From NCBI GenBank assembly GCA_002309875.1, contig DBYM01000062.1, positions 9,093 through 14,634 on the forward strand: a stretch of 5,542 nt of DNA, written 5' to 3'. The notes under the pieces were generated by a model. That model did no database searches and was not told the origin of the DNA. It saw only the letters and a program-made list of their open reading frames with translations. The translations under genes were made by a program, and so were the position numbers. Positions 1-5,282 of this stretch are shown in pieces (position 1 is the first letter of the stretch; every line of letters begins with the position of its first letter). The stretch comes from Cyanobacteria bacterium UBA1186. GTDB lineage: Bacteria; Cyanobacteriota; Vampirovibrionia; Gastranaerophilales; Gastranaerophilaceae.

Positions 1-1082
1 TTATCCACCTCCGGTAAAATTATGTCGAGAGAGCCTGCTATTGCGATAGCATCGTTTAAGTATGCACCTTTCAGAAGATTTCTCAAAAGGTTTACCGCAT
101 AATAGGAGCCTGTTCTCCATTTTAGACGATACGGCTCTTTTCCTCCGTCAGATTTGATATAACACCTTGATAAACCTCTCGGGGCTTCAATTTCCGATAT
201 ATATTCACCTTCGGGAAGTTTTAACGTCAAAGGATTTACCAAAGACTGTTTTAAAGGCTCGTCTTTGCGCAGATATTCCAAAGCCTGACGAACAAGGCAC
301 CCGCTCCTTCTTATTTCCGTAACACGGGCTTTATAACGGGTCCAGGCATCTTTGCCCTCAAGAACAACAGGCTCGTAGTAAAATCCGCAATAGAGAGGGT
401 CATTTTTTCTGAAATCCAAATTTACTCCGCTTGAACGCAGATTTACGCCCGTAATTGAATCATTTATTGCCGATTCGGGCTCTAAAATTCCCTTGTTTAT
501 TGTTCTTTGCCTGAAAATCGGGTTTTCGGTAATTAGCCGTTCATAATCATCAACTTTAGGAGTCAGTATTTTCAGGAAATTATCAACATCATCAAGGTCA
601 AAAACGTCATGCCTTACTCCTCCAAAGACGAAGTAATTGTTCATCATTCTCTGACCTGTTATTTTTTCAAAGTATTTCAGGATTAATTCTCTTTCTCTGA
701 AGGCATAGAAGAATGGTGAAACTGCCCCCAAATCCATTAAGAATGCTCCAACCCACAGAAGGTGCGAAGCAATTCTGTTTAATTCAAGCATCATAACCCT
801 GATTGCCCGAACCCTGTCCGTAAGTTCTATTTCAAGCGCTTTTTCAACGTTTCTGCACAAAAGTTCGGAATAGAAAAATCCTGCAAGGTAGTCGATTCTG
901 TCAACTGTCGGTAAATATTGGATATAACTCAACTTTTCAGCCATCTTCTCCATTCCTCTGTGAAGATAGCCGACATCAGGCTCGCAGGAAAGTATTTTTT
1001 CCCCCTCAAGTTCGAGTATAAGCCTTAAAACACCGTGTGTTGACGGGTGCTGAGGCCCTAAGTTCAGTTTGAGTTTAGTCAT
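1..1082 (-). CDS. nuoD: NADH-quinone oxidoreductase subunit D (3' end missing)
   Basis: This is the 49-kDa subunit of Complex I (NuoD/Nqo4/NdhH family). It sits in the peripheral arm next to NuoB and forms much of the quinone-binding cavity. The frame is open from an ATG at 1082 to the window edge, about 360 residues. The N-terminus reads MTKLKLNLGPQHPSTHGVLR, the family hallmark, followed by DVGYLHRGMEK (36-46) and RIASHLLWVGAFLMDLGA. The last visible residues, GSLDIILPEVD, match the usual extreme C-terminus, so only one or two residues and the stop are probably lost. H16 and Y65 have the same 49-residue spacing as the quinone-site His38/Tyr87 pair known from Thermus Nqo4; this match is by spacing only. 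The start overlaps the nuoC stop by 8 bases with no strong Shine-Dalgarno sequence, which points to translational coupling. The middle region (PLYCGFYYEPVVLEG) departs from the common PY..Y...F pattern. Identification is secure. Confidence 0.96.
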   Translation of the reverse strand, partial: MTKLKLNLGPQHPSTHGVLRLILELEGEKILSCEPDVGYLHRGMEKMAEKLSYIQYLPTVDRIDYLAGFFYSELLCRNVEKALEIELTDRVRAIRVMMLELNRIASHLLWVGAFLMDLGAVSPFFYAFRERELILKYFEKITGQRMMNNYFVFGGVRHDVFDLDDVDNFLKILTPKVDDYERLITENPIFRQRTINKGILEPESAINDSITGVNLRSSGVNLDFRKNDPLYCGFYYEPVVLEGKDAWTRYKARVTEIRRSGCLVRQALEYLRKDEPLKQSLVNPLTLKLPEGEYISEIEAPRGLSRCYIKSDGGKEPYRLKWRTGSYYAVNLLRNLLKGAYLNDAIAIAGSLDIILPEVD

Positions 1083-1497
1083 TCCAATTCAGTCTTTCGT
1101 CGTTTTCCTTATAGTCTTTTTTTAACGGATTGCCTTCCCAGGTTTCAGGCATGTAAAGCCTTTTTAATTCATCGTTTCCGGTAAATCTGATACCGAACAT
1201 ATCGTAGATTTCCTTTTCTTCCGCAACTGCTGAATCATAAATCTTTGAAATTGATTCGGCCTCGTCCTTGACGTTTATTGAAATCATCAAATCCTCATTA
1301 TCTTCAATCGAATACAGATGATAAGTGAGTTCAATTCCGTTCTCTTGGTTATCAACTGCAATGATTTCTTTGAGAAAATTGAAGCCGTAATTATTTTTTA
1401 CAAAATCTATGGTTTTGGCCAAATCTTTTGTTATAAGAATTTTATCTCCGCATAACAGGGAATTTCCAAAGATTTTTTCCAATTCATCAATAATCAT
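1075..1497 (-). CDS. nuoC: NADH-quinone oxidoreductase subunit C
   Basis: This is the 30-kDa subunit of Complex I (NuoC/Nqo5/NdhJ), a hydrophilic peripheral-arm protein that packs against NuoD and NuoB and carries no redox cofactor. The C-terminal third (residues 93-140) has the family signature: EEKEIYDMFGIRFTGNDELK followed by RLYMPETWEGNPLKKDY. The usual His in the G-H-P part is Asn here (GNDEL). At 140 residues it is short for the family, which commonly has 150-220, and it is a separate gene rather than a NuoCD fusion. The ATG at 1497 follows an AGGAG ribosome site (1508-1504, minus strand) by 6 bases. The gene begins 14 bases after nuoB and its stop lies inside nuoD, so it is an internal gene of the nuoABCD operon. 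The N-terminal half is poorly conserved but has the expected alternating hydrophobic pattern. Confidence 0.95.
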   Translation of the reverse strand: MIIDELEKIFGNSLLCGDKILITKDLAKTIDFVKNNYGFNFLKEIIAVDNQENGIELTYHLYSIEDNEDLMISINVKDEAESISKIYDSAVAEEKEIYDMFGIRFTGNDELKRLYMPETWEGNPLKKDYKENDERLNWND

Positions 1498-1511
1498 TTT
1501 TATCTCCTGTT

Positions 1512-2063
1512 TTACCCGACACCGAGTTTTGTTACGGAAAAATCATCTTCAACAAGTATTCCGCAGTTTTCTTTGAGCGGAGAAGTGTGTTTTTCCGTAA
1601 ATTCTTTTCTTGTCACAATTGATTCTTTTCTGATATTTTTCTGTAATTTTCTTATTGCATCTATAAGTGCTTCCGGTTTTGGAGGACACATCGGGAGGTA
1701 GATATCAACGGGAATGATTTTGTCTATCCCCCTGACTACGGAATAAGAAGTTTCGGCAAACATTCCTCCTCCGCAGGTGCAGGCTCCCATTGCAATAACG
1801 TACTTGGGCTCAGCCATTTGTTCGTATAATCTTAAAAGAGCGGGTGCCATTTTATGCGTAATCGTTCCTGCGCAAATAAGCAAATCCGCCTGCCTTGGCG
1901 AGCCTCTGAAAACTTCCGACCCGAATCTTGCGATGTCGTTGTTTGATGCAACGGTCTGCATCATTTCAATTCCGCAGCAAGATGTTGCAAAAGTCAGCGG
2001 CCAAAGCGAATTTGCCCTGCTCCAGTTCAAGATAAAATCTATTGAGGTTACAATTACGTTCAT
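1512..2063 (-). CDS. nuoB: NADH-quinone oxidoreductase subunit B (cluster N2 subunit)
   Basis: NuoB (PSST/Nqo6/NdhK) holds the terminal [4Fe-4S] cluster N2, which passes electrons to quinone at the NuoB-NuoD interface. From the ATG at 2063 the protein is 183 residues. The four N2 ligands are visible: the tandem C29-C30 in TSCCGIEMM, C95 in MGACTCGGGMF, and C126 in PMCPPKPEAL. The family segments ARFGSEVFRGSPRQADLLI and TITHKMAPALLRLYEQM are intact. Two further cysteines, C64 and C97, lie close to the ligand motifs; C97 stands where many homologues have Ser (ACASSGG). An in-frame GTG at 2072 would add three residues (M-D-I). The ATG at 2063 is preferred because AGGTGG lies 5 bases upstream and the ATG overlaps the nuoA stop as TAATG. 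The gene is second in the nuo operon. Confidence 0.96.
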   Translation of the reverse strand: MNVIVTSIDFILNWSRANSLWPLTFATSCCGIEMMQTVASNNDIARFGSEVFRGSPRQADLLICAGTITHKMAPALLRLYEQMAEPKYVIAMGACTCGGGMFAETSYSVVRGIDKIIPVDIYLPMCPPKPEALIDAIRKLQKNIRKESIVTRKEFTEKHTSPLKENCGILVEDDFSVTKLGVG

Positions 2064-2416
2064 TATATCCACCTCAACATTTTTCTTCTGATTACAAAAA
2101 ACAATCCCAAAAGCAGAATTGAAACGAAAAGAAAAGTTTCTATGAGGGCAAAAAGCCCCAAAGCATTGATTGTTACGGCAAACGGATATAAGAAAATTGT
2201 TTCGACATCAAAAATCAAAAACAAAACCGCATAATTAAAATATTTTATGTCAAACCTGATTTTTGCATCTCCGTAAGGAACAATTCCGCACTCATAAGCG
2301 GATTCTTTGACGGGATTTTTTTTCTTATACTGACACAGAAACCCGCATAATACCATCACCACTGCAAGCAGCGCCGATACCGATACAAAAATTGCCAAAC
2401 ATACAAGCTCTTTCAA
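2063..2416 (-). CDS. nuoA: NADH-quinone oxidoreductase subunit A
   Basis: NuoA (Nqo7/NdhC, mitochondrial ND3) is a small membrane-arm subunit whose loop after the first helix lies near the quinone channel. The 117-residue product has three hydrophobic segments, about 4-27, 62-83 and 88-109. The conserved loop reads ESAYECGIVPYGDAKIRFDI, including the Cys of the ND3-type YECG motif, and is followed by YFNYAVLFLIFDVETIFLYP with its conserved acidic FDVE. This core closely resembles cyanobacterial NdhC as well as NuoA. The start is a TTG at 2416, supported by AAGGAG (2428-2423, minus strand) 6 bases upstream and by family length. It is the first gene of the operon and is transcribed away from the TPR gene. 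The stop overlaps the nuoB start by one base. Confidence 0.95.
   Translation of the reverse strand: MKELVCLAIFVSVSALLAVVMVLCGFLCQYKKKNPVKESAYECGIVPYGDAKIRFDIKYFNYAVLFLIFDVETIFLYPFAVTINALGLFALIETFLFVSILLLGLFFVIRRKMLRWI
2069..2074 (-). promoter_or_regulatory. Ribosome binding site deciding the nuoB start
   Basis: On the minus strand AGGTGG lies within the last codons of nuoA, five bases before the ATG at 2063. The upstream in-frame GTG at 2072 lies inside this site, so it cannot use it. This favours the shorter NuoB and the one-base TAATG overlap with nuoA. Confidence 0.75.
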
Positions 2417-2422
2417 ACTATA

Positions 2423-2428
2423 CTCCTT
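2423..2428 (-). promoter_or_regulatory. Ribosome binding site supporting the nuoA TTG start
   Basis: AAGGAG on the minus strand sits 6 bases upstream of the TTG at 2416. It is the strongest Shine-Dalgarno match near the start of nuoA and supports TTG as the initiation codon. Confidence 0.75.
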
Positions 2429-2468
2429 AATAATATTCTCTACGAAAAGATTTTTTGATACAATAGAT

Positions 2469-2480
2469 TATTATATAATA
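2469..2480. promoter_or_regulatory. Palindromic -10 element shared by divergent nuoA and TPR-gene promoters
   Basis: The 77-base gap between nuoA (minus) and the TPR gene (plus) contains the perfect 12-base palindrome TATTATATAATA. It places a consensus TATAAT on the plus strand (2474-2479) and an overlapping one on the minus strand (2475-2470). The minus-strand box predicts a nuoA leader of about 46 bases. The plus-strand box predicts a leader of only about 8 bases for the TPR gene and would leave its weak AAGAAG site (2483-2488) largely outside the transcript. An alternative plus-strand -10 is TACAAT at 2459-2464. No good -35 was found at normal spacing on either strand; TTGATA at 2455-2460 is only 13 bases from the plus-strand TATAAT. 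Promoter function is inferred. Confidence 0.5.
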
Positions 2481-2493
2481 TTAAGAAGAATTT

Positions 2494-3135
2494 ATGCGAC
2501 AACTTTACACAATATTTTTGCTGATATTATTGATTTTTTTAACCGCATCTTCGCAGGCTTTTTGTGCGATAAAAGGCGGAATAGAATATTCTATCCCTGT
2601 TTATTATGACAATATTTCCGAAACCGAACTTGCCGAAAAGGGCAAAGTTCCGTATTTTAATGCTCTGAAACTCAAAGACGGTGAAGTGAACGAGGATATG
2701 ACACTTGCTCTCAATATTTATTCGATTTTGCAGAATAAAAATCCCGAAAACGTGGATTATCCCGTAAGATTAGGCATTTTGTATGACAAAATCGGCAAAG
2801 ACAGATATGCAAAAGGCGAACTTTCCCGTGCAATCGGTATTGATTCAAAAAGACCGGAGCCGTATTTTTATTTTGGTGAATACTATTACAAACGCCAAAT
2901 GTACAGAAAAGCGCTTAAATATTACCAAAGAGCATTTGAAAGCGGCTATGGTTTAAACTACGACACGCTTTTCAAGATTGGTGATATTTACGAAAAACTT
3001 GGTGACTCACGTACGGCACTGCAATATTTAAAAGATGCTTCCGCACAAAGTCCGAATTCCGAACTTGACTCCAAAATACAACGCATTGAGGCATTTAATT
3101 CTGCCAATAACGAGTATTACAGAGGGAGAGAGTAA
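2494..3135 (+). CDS. Exported TPR-repeat protein, function unknown
   Basis: This 213-residue protein begins with a signal peptide: a basic start (MRQ), a hydrophobic core at about 5-17 (YTIFLLILLIFLT) and a likely signal peptidase I site near SQA or AFCA at 20-25. The mature part has a short N-terminal stretch, half a helical repeat at about 67-86 and three tetratricopeptide repeats at about 87-120, 121-154 and 155-188. The W/Y, G, A and A positions are visible in RLGILYDKIGK, YYYKRQMYRKALKYYQRAF and IGDIYEKLGDSRTALQYL. TPR domains mediate protein-protein contacts, so a scaffold role in the periplasm or at the cell surface is likely, but the partner is unknown. The Cys at 24 is not in a lipobox. 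The ATG follows a weak AAGAAG site. The stop overlaps the ribD start by one base, so the two genes are co-transcribed. Confidence 0.85.
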   Translation: MRQLYTIFLLILLIFLTASSQAFCAIKGGIEYSIPVYYDNISETELAEKGKVPYFNALKLKDGEVNEDMTLALNIYSILQNKNPENVDYPVRLGILYDKIGKDRYAKGELSRAIGIDSKRPEPYFYFGEYYYKRQMYRKALKYYQRAFESGYGLNYDTLFKIGDIYEKLGDSRTALQYLKDASAQSPNSELDSKIQRIEAFNSANNEYYRGRE

Positions 3136-4145
3136 TGACATATACCCACGAACAATGTATGCGTATGTGTTTTAGTCTTGCGAAAAAGGGGAAAGGCAGA
3201 GTATCACCTAATCCTATGGTCGGTTGTGTTGTTCTCGACAAAAACGGAAATATAGTATCAAAAGGATACCACAAAAAATACGGTGAAAACCACGCAGAGC
3301 GTGACGCTTTGCTAAAACTGCAAAAAAATGAAGCAGAAGGGGGAACGCTCTATGTAAATTTGGAGCCATGTTCGCACTACGGCAGGACTTCGCCCTGTAC
3401 TGACATTATTATTGAGAAAAAAATCAAAAAAGTTGTATTTGCAATGCGTGACCCGAATAAAAAAGCGGGCGGAACAGATGTTCTGAAAAAAGCGGGAATT
3501 GAGGTCATTGAAGGAGTTTTGGAAGACGAGGCTAAGTTTTTAAACCGGGTTTTCATAAAAAATATGACAAAAAAACTCCCTTATGTTGTTCTTAAAACCG
3601 CAACCACAATGGACGGCAAAATCGCTTCGGGTACGGGAGATTCAAAGTGGATTACCTCCGAAAAAGCAAGAGAAGAAGTTTATAAGATGCGAAAAGAATT
3701 TGATTGTATTCTTACAAGTTCAAATACGGTTATTGCGGACAATCCTGTTATGAAACACAGGTTTAAATGCATATTGGATAAAAATTCAAAAGTTCCTGCA
3801 GATGCCGAAATCCTGAAACAGGGAGAAATTTATATTGCAACAAAAGAAAATACTCCGCTTAAAGATGGCGAATTGGATTTGAAAGCGGTATTAAAGGAAC
3901 TTTATAAACAGGGGATTTGCTCGGTATTTGTTGAATGCGGCGGTAAATTGGGAGGGGCTTTATTAAAAGAAGGTCTGATTGACGAAGTTTATCAGTTTAT
4001 TGCACCGAAAATTCTGAACGATAACAGCGGAATGAGCCCTTTTGACGGGGGTGTGGTAAATAAAATAAATGAGTGTAAAAAACTAAAAATATATGAAATA
4101 AAATCTTTTGCTCCCGATGTTCTGATTAAGGCGGCGATCCTCTAA
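3135..4145 (+). CDS. ribD: Bifunctional riboflavin biosynthesis deaminase/reductase RibD
   Basis: RibD carries out the second and third steps from GTP to riboflavin: deamination of diaminohydroxyphosphoribosylaminopyrimidine, then NADPH-dependent reduction of the ribosyl side chain. The deaminase domain (about 1-145) has NPMVGCVV, the zinc/catalytic HAE at 53-55, and zinc cysteines C79 and C88 in EPCSHYGRTSPC. The reductase domain (about 148-336) has LKTATTMDGKIA (153-164), SKWITS, LTSSNTVIADNP and the closing VECGGKLGGALLKEGLIDEVY plus FIAPKIL. At 336 residues it is somewhat shorter than E. coli RibD (367). Most of the difference is a missing loop after DNP (202-204): the usual LTxR is MKHR, keeping the Arg, and FKCILD follows at once. 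The ATG at 3135 follows a GGGAG-rich site and overlaps the TPR stop (TAATG). No other rib gene is in view. Confidence 0.95.
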   Translation: MTYTHEQCMRMCFSLAKKGKGRVSPNPMVGCVVLDKNGNIVSKGYHKKYGENHAERDALLKLQKNEAEGGTLYVNLEPCSHYGRTSPCTDIIIEKKIKKVVFAMRDPNKKAGGTDVLKKAGIEVIEGVLEDEAKFLNRVFIKNMTKKLPYVVLKTATTMDGKIASGTGDSKWITSEKAREEVYKMRKEFDCILTSSNTVIADNPVMKHRFKCILDKNSKVPADAEILKQGEIYIATKENTPLKDGELDLKAVLKELYKQGICSVFVECGGKLGGALLKEGLIDEVYQFIAPKILNDNSGMSPFDGGVVNKINECKKLKIYEIKSFAPDVLIKAAIL

Positions 4146-4146
4146 C

Positions 4147-4175
4147 TTGCAAAATTTCTTCAGGCACGTTATAAT
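4147..4175 (+). promoter_or_regulatory. Sigma70-type promoter for the EF-hand gene
   Basis: TTGCAA (4147-4152) and a perfect TATAAT (4170-4175) are separated by exactly 17 bases and begin two bases after the ribD stop codon. The expected start of transcription is near 4182, about 35 bases before the ATG at 4217. This is the best-formed promoter in the window. It implies that the EF-hand gene can be expressed independently of the TPR-ribD transcript. Confidence 0.75.
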
Positions 4176-4216
4176 AACTCACATAAGTACAGACCAAAAA
4201 GGGAATAGGTATCGTT

Positions 4217-4621
4217 ATGGCAGAATTGTCTATAGCAGATCAGGTTAGAATGAGTAACCTTGAGTTAAAATCAACACTGATGCAGAACATGTTTGATACA
4301 AGTTCATCGATTTCTGCCATCCAAAAAGCGGTTAATTCCAAAAACAACATGGTTTATGCCGAAGAAGGAGACAGCAAATACAAAGAAGAAATTGATACCG
4401 ATTCCGACGGCAAGATTACATACAACGAATACGTTAAATATATTTCTCAGCAGAATCTGAAGAAGTACGAAATCCCAACAAATCAGACAACTTTCAAAAG
4501 CCTTTATGATAATGAACTCGGATTCAAAAAGACTCAGATTTTGAGTATGGGAAAGGCTCTTGCGGCATATATGAAAAATTCCGCACTTTTACCTCAGGGA
4601 ATTATCAGCAGAGAAGCGTAG
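4217..4621 (+). CDS. Small EF-hand calcium-binding protein, function unknown
   Basis: This 134-residue protein has one canonical EF-hand loop at residues 60-71, DTDSDGKITYNE. Asp stands at loop positions 1, 3 and 5, Gly at 6, Ile at 8 and Glu at 12, the full calcium-ligand set. It is followed by a helix (YVKYISQQNLKKY). No second loop is visible, so a pair would need dimerisation or a partner. There is no signal peptide or membrane segment, which suggests a cytosolic protein. The N-terminal 45 residues are polar and predicted mostly helical, with many Ser, Met and Asn; the C-terminal part (about 88-134) shows no motif I recognise. The ATG is preceded by AGG (4207-4209) at 7 bases, and a strong promoter lies just upstream. 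Calcium binding is well supported, while the biological role is unknown. Confidence 0.85.
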   Translation: MAELSIADQVRMSNLELKSTLMQNMFDTSSSISAIQKAVNSKNNMVYAEEGDSKYKEEIDTDSDGKITYNEYVKYISQQNLKKYEIPTNQTTFKSLYDNELGFKKTQILSMGKALAAYMKNSALLPQGIISREA

Positions 4622-4634
4622 GGGGGAAATTTTA

Positions 4635-4676
4635 AGTGACTAGTGAGTAGTGACTAGTGAATAGTCACTTGTGGTT
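4635..4676 (+). repeat. Heptad repeat array, left copy (six units)
   Basis: Read on the plus strand this is six consecutive 7-base units: AGTGACT, AGTGAGT, AGTGACT, AGTGAAT, AGTCACT and TGTGGTT. The first four fit AGTGAVT. The fifth is the reverse complement of the first. The sixth shares GTGGTT with the last unit of the right copy at 5246-5252. The array fills most of the 54-base gap between the convergent EF-hand and tsaC genes, and its last base is shared with the tsaC stop codon. Units contain TAG and TGA, so with a 7-base period the plus strand has stops in all frames. Confidence 0.85.
4649..4669. terminator. Hairpin between convergent genes, possible weak bidirectional terminator
   Basis: AGTGACTA (4649-4656) and TAGTCACT (4662-4669) form a perfect 8-base-pair stem with a 5-base loop. 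A competing 9-base-pair stem pairs 4634-4642 with 4662-4670 around a 19-base loop. It lies between the ends of two convergent genes, where a terminator would be expected. There is no clear run of U on either side and the stem is not GC-rich, so efficient intrinsic termination is doubtful. Confidence 0.35.
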
Positions 4677-5251
4677 TATTGTATTTCTATTTCGCCCTGT
4701 CTGTAAACAACAACATTGCCCTCATTGAAACCGATTACGGTTGAGGCTCTCCCCTGTGCTTCAAATCCGCCTGACGGAACAACGAAATCAACCTTATCTC
4801 CGATGTATTTGACCGCTTCTTCATAAGTCAGTGCAGGCTGTTCGCCCGAAATATTTGCACTTGTTGTGGCAAGAACTCCGCCTTCAATATTTCTGCAGAT
4901 TTCTGCAAAAGTCAGGTTATCGGGAACACGAATACCTACGGTCGGCATGTTTGAAGTTAAGTAATCAGGAGTATTTTCGGATTTTTCCAAAACGACCGTC
5001 AGTGCTCCGGGAAAATGTTTTTTTATCAGACGCTGAGCCTCTTTCTCTATCGGATTTTTTACATAATCTAAAAGCGGATAAATGTCGTGGCTCATCAAAA
5101 TCAGAGGTTTTTTCGCCTCTCTGTGTTTAATTTCGTAAATTTTTTTAACGGCATTTTCACTTGAAGGCAGACAGCCCAAACCCCATACCGTATCTGTTAC
5201 AAAGGCAATTACACCGTCATTTTTTAAAATGTCGTTTATTTTATTAACCAC
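4676..5251 (-). CDS. tsaC: L-threonylcarbamoyladenylate synthase (TsaC/YrdC/Sua5 family)
   Basis: This enzyme makes threonylcarbamoyl-AMP from threonine, bicarbonate and ATP, the first step of the essential t6A modification at position 37 of ANN-decoding tRNAs. At 191 residues it is a single YrdC domain, like E. coli TsaC (190), without the C-terminal extension of long Sua5. Visible motifs are FVTDTVWGLGC (17-27; Val replaces the usual Pro of PTDT), IYEIKHREAKKPLILM (38-53) with the nucleotide-binding Lys/Arg/Lys, PGALTVVLEKSE (81-92), VGIRVPDN (105-112), ATTSANISGEQP (128-139, the SAN-x-SG signature) and STVIGF near the end. The only possible start in the open frame is GTG at 5251, because an in-frame TGA lies two codons upstream; this start gives the normal N-terminus. 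That GTG lies in the final heptad of the upstream repeat and has no recognisable ribosome site. Confidence 0.94.
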   Translation of the reverse strand: MVNKINDILKNDGVIAFVTDTVWGLGCLPSSENAVKKIYEIKHREAKKPLILMSHDIYPLLDYVKNPIEKEAQRLIKKHFPGALTVVLEKSENTPDYLTSNMPTVGIRVPDNLTFAEICRNIEGGVLATTSANISGEQPALTYEEAVKYIGDKVDFVVPSGGFEAQGRASTVIGFNEGNVVVYRQGEIEIQ

Positions 5252-5280
5252 TATTCACTACTCACTATTCACTATTGACT
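5246..5280 (-). repeat. Heptad repeat array, right copy (five units), forming the tsaC leader
   Basis: Read on the minus strand this is five exact 7-base units: AGTCAAT, AGTGAAT, AGTGAGT, AGTGAAT and AGTGGTT. It is in the opposite orientation to the copy at 4635-4676 and likewise ends in GTGGTT at the gene boundary. The final unit supplies the tsaC start codon (GTG, 5251-5249) and the following GTT codon. If the palindromic -10 box at 5283-5298 is used on the minus strand, transcription would begin near 5280, and the array would be essentially the entire 5' leader of tsaC. Confidence 0.85.
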
Positions 5281-5282
5281 TT

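Noticed and set aside
2061..2072. GTG at 2072 as the nuoB start
   Set aside because: It lies inside the AGGTGG ribosome site that serves the ATG at 2063, and adds only three residues not typical of the family.
1777..2091. Plus-strand open frame of 104 codons opposite nuoB
   Set aside because: It lies wholly within the strongly conserved nuoB-nuoA coding sequence on the other strand, with no recognisable motif; it is a shadow frame.
2417..2493. FMN riboswitch controlling the ribD operon
   Set aside because: The 77-base divergent gap is too short and AT-rich, and shows none of the conserved RFN-element blocks.
2551..2571. Lipoprotein signal at Cys24 of the TPR protein
   Set aside because: The residues before the Cys (QAF) do not fit the lipobox [LVI][ASTVI][GAS]C, so ordinary signal peptidase I cleavage is more likely.
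4621..4626. Run of six G as a phase-variable tract
   Set aside because: It begins at the last base of the EF-hand stop codon, outside coding sequence and away from any promoter, so slippage would have no evident effect.
4831..5130. Plus-strand open frame of 99 codons opposite tsaC
   Set aside because: It is antisense to conserved TsaC motifs and its product is low-plausibility (Arg/Leu/Ser-rich with no family features); it is a shadow frame.
4635..5280. Heptad arrays as CRISPR or transposon ends
   Set aside because: Units are 7 bases with no spacers, so not CRISPR. No transposase or target duplication is visible, so I do not call a mobile element despite the inverted arrangement.
5275..5280. 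TTGACT as a -35 box for the gene at 5327
   Set aside because: It matches the consensus in 5 of 6 bases, but is only 8 bases from TATAAT (5289) and 13 from TATAAC (5294), too close for a normal promoter.
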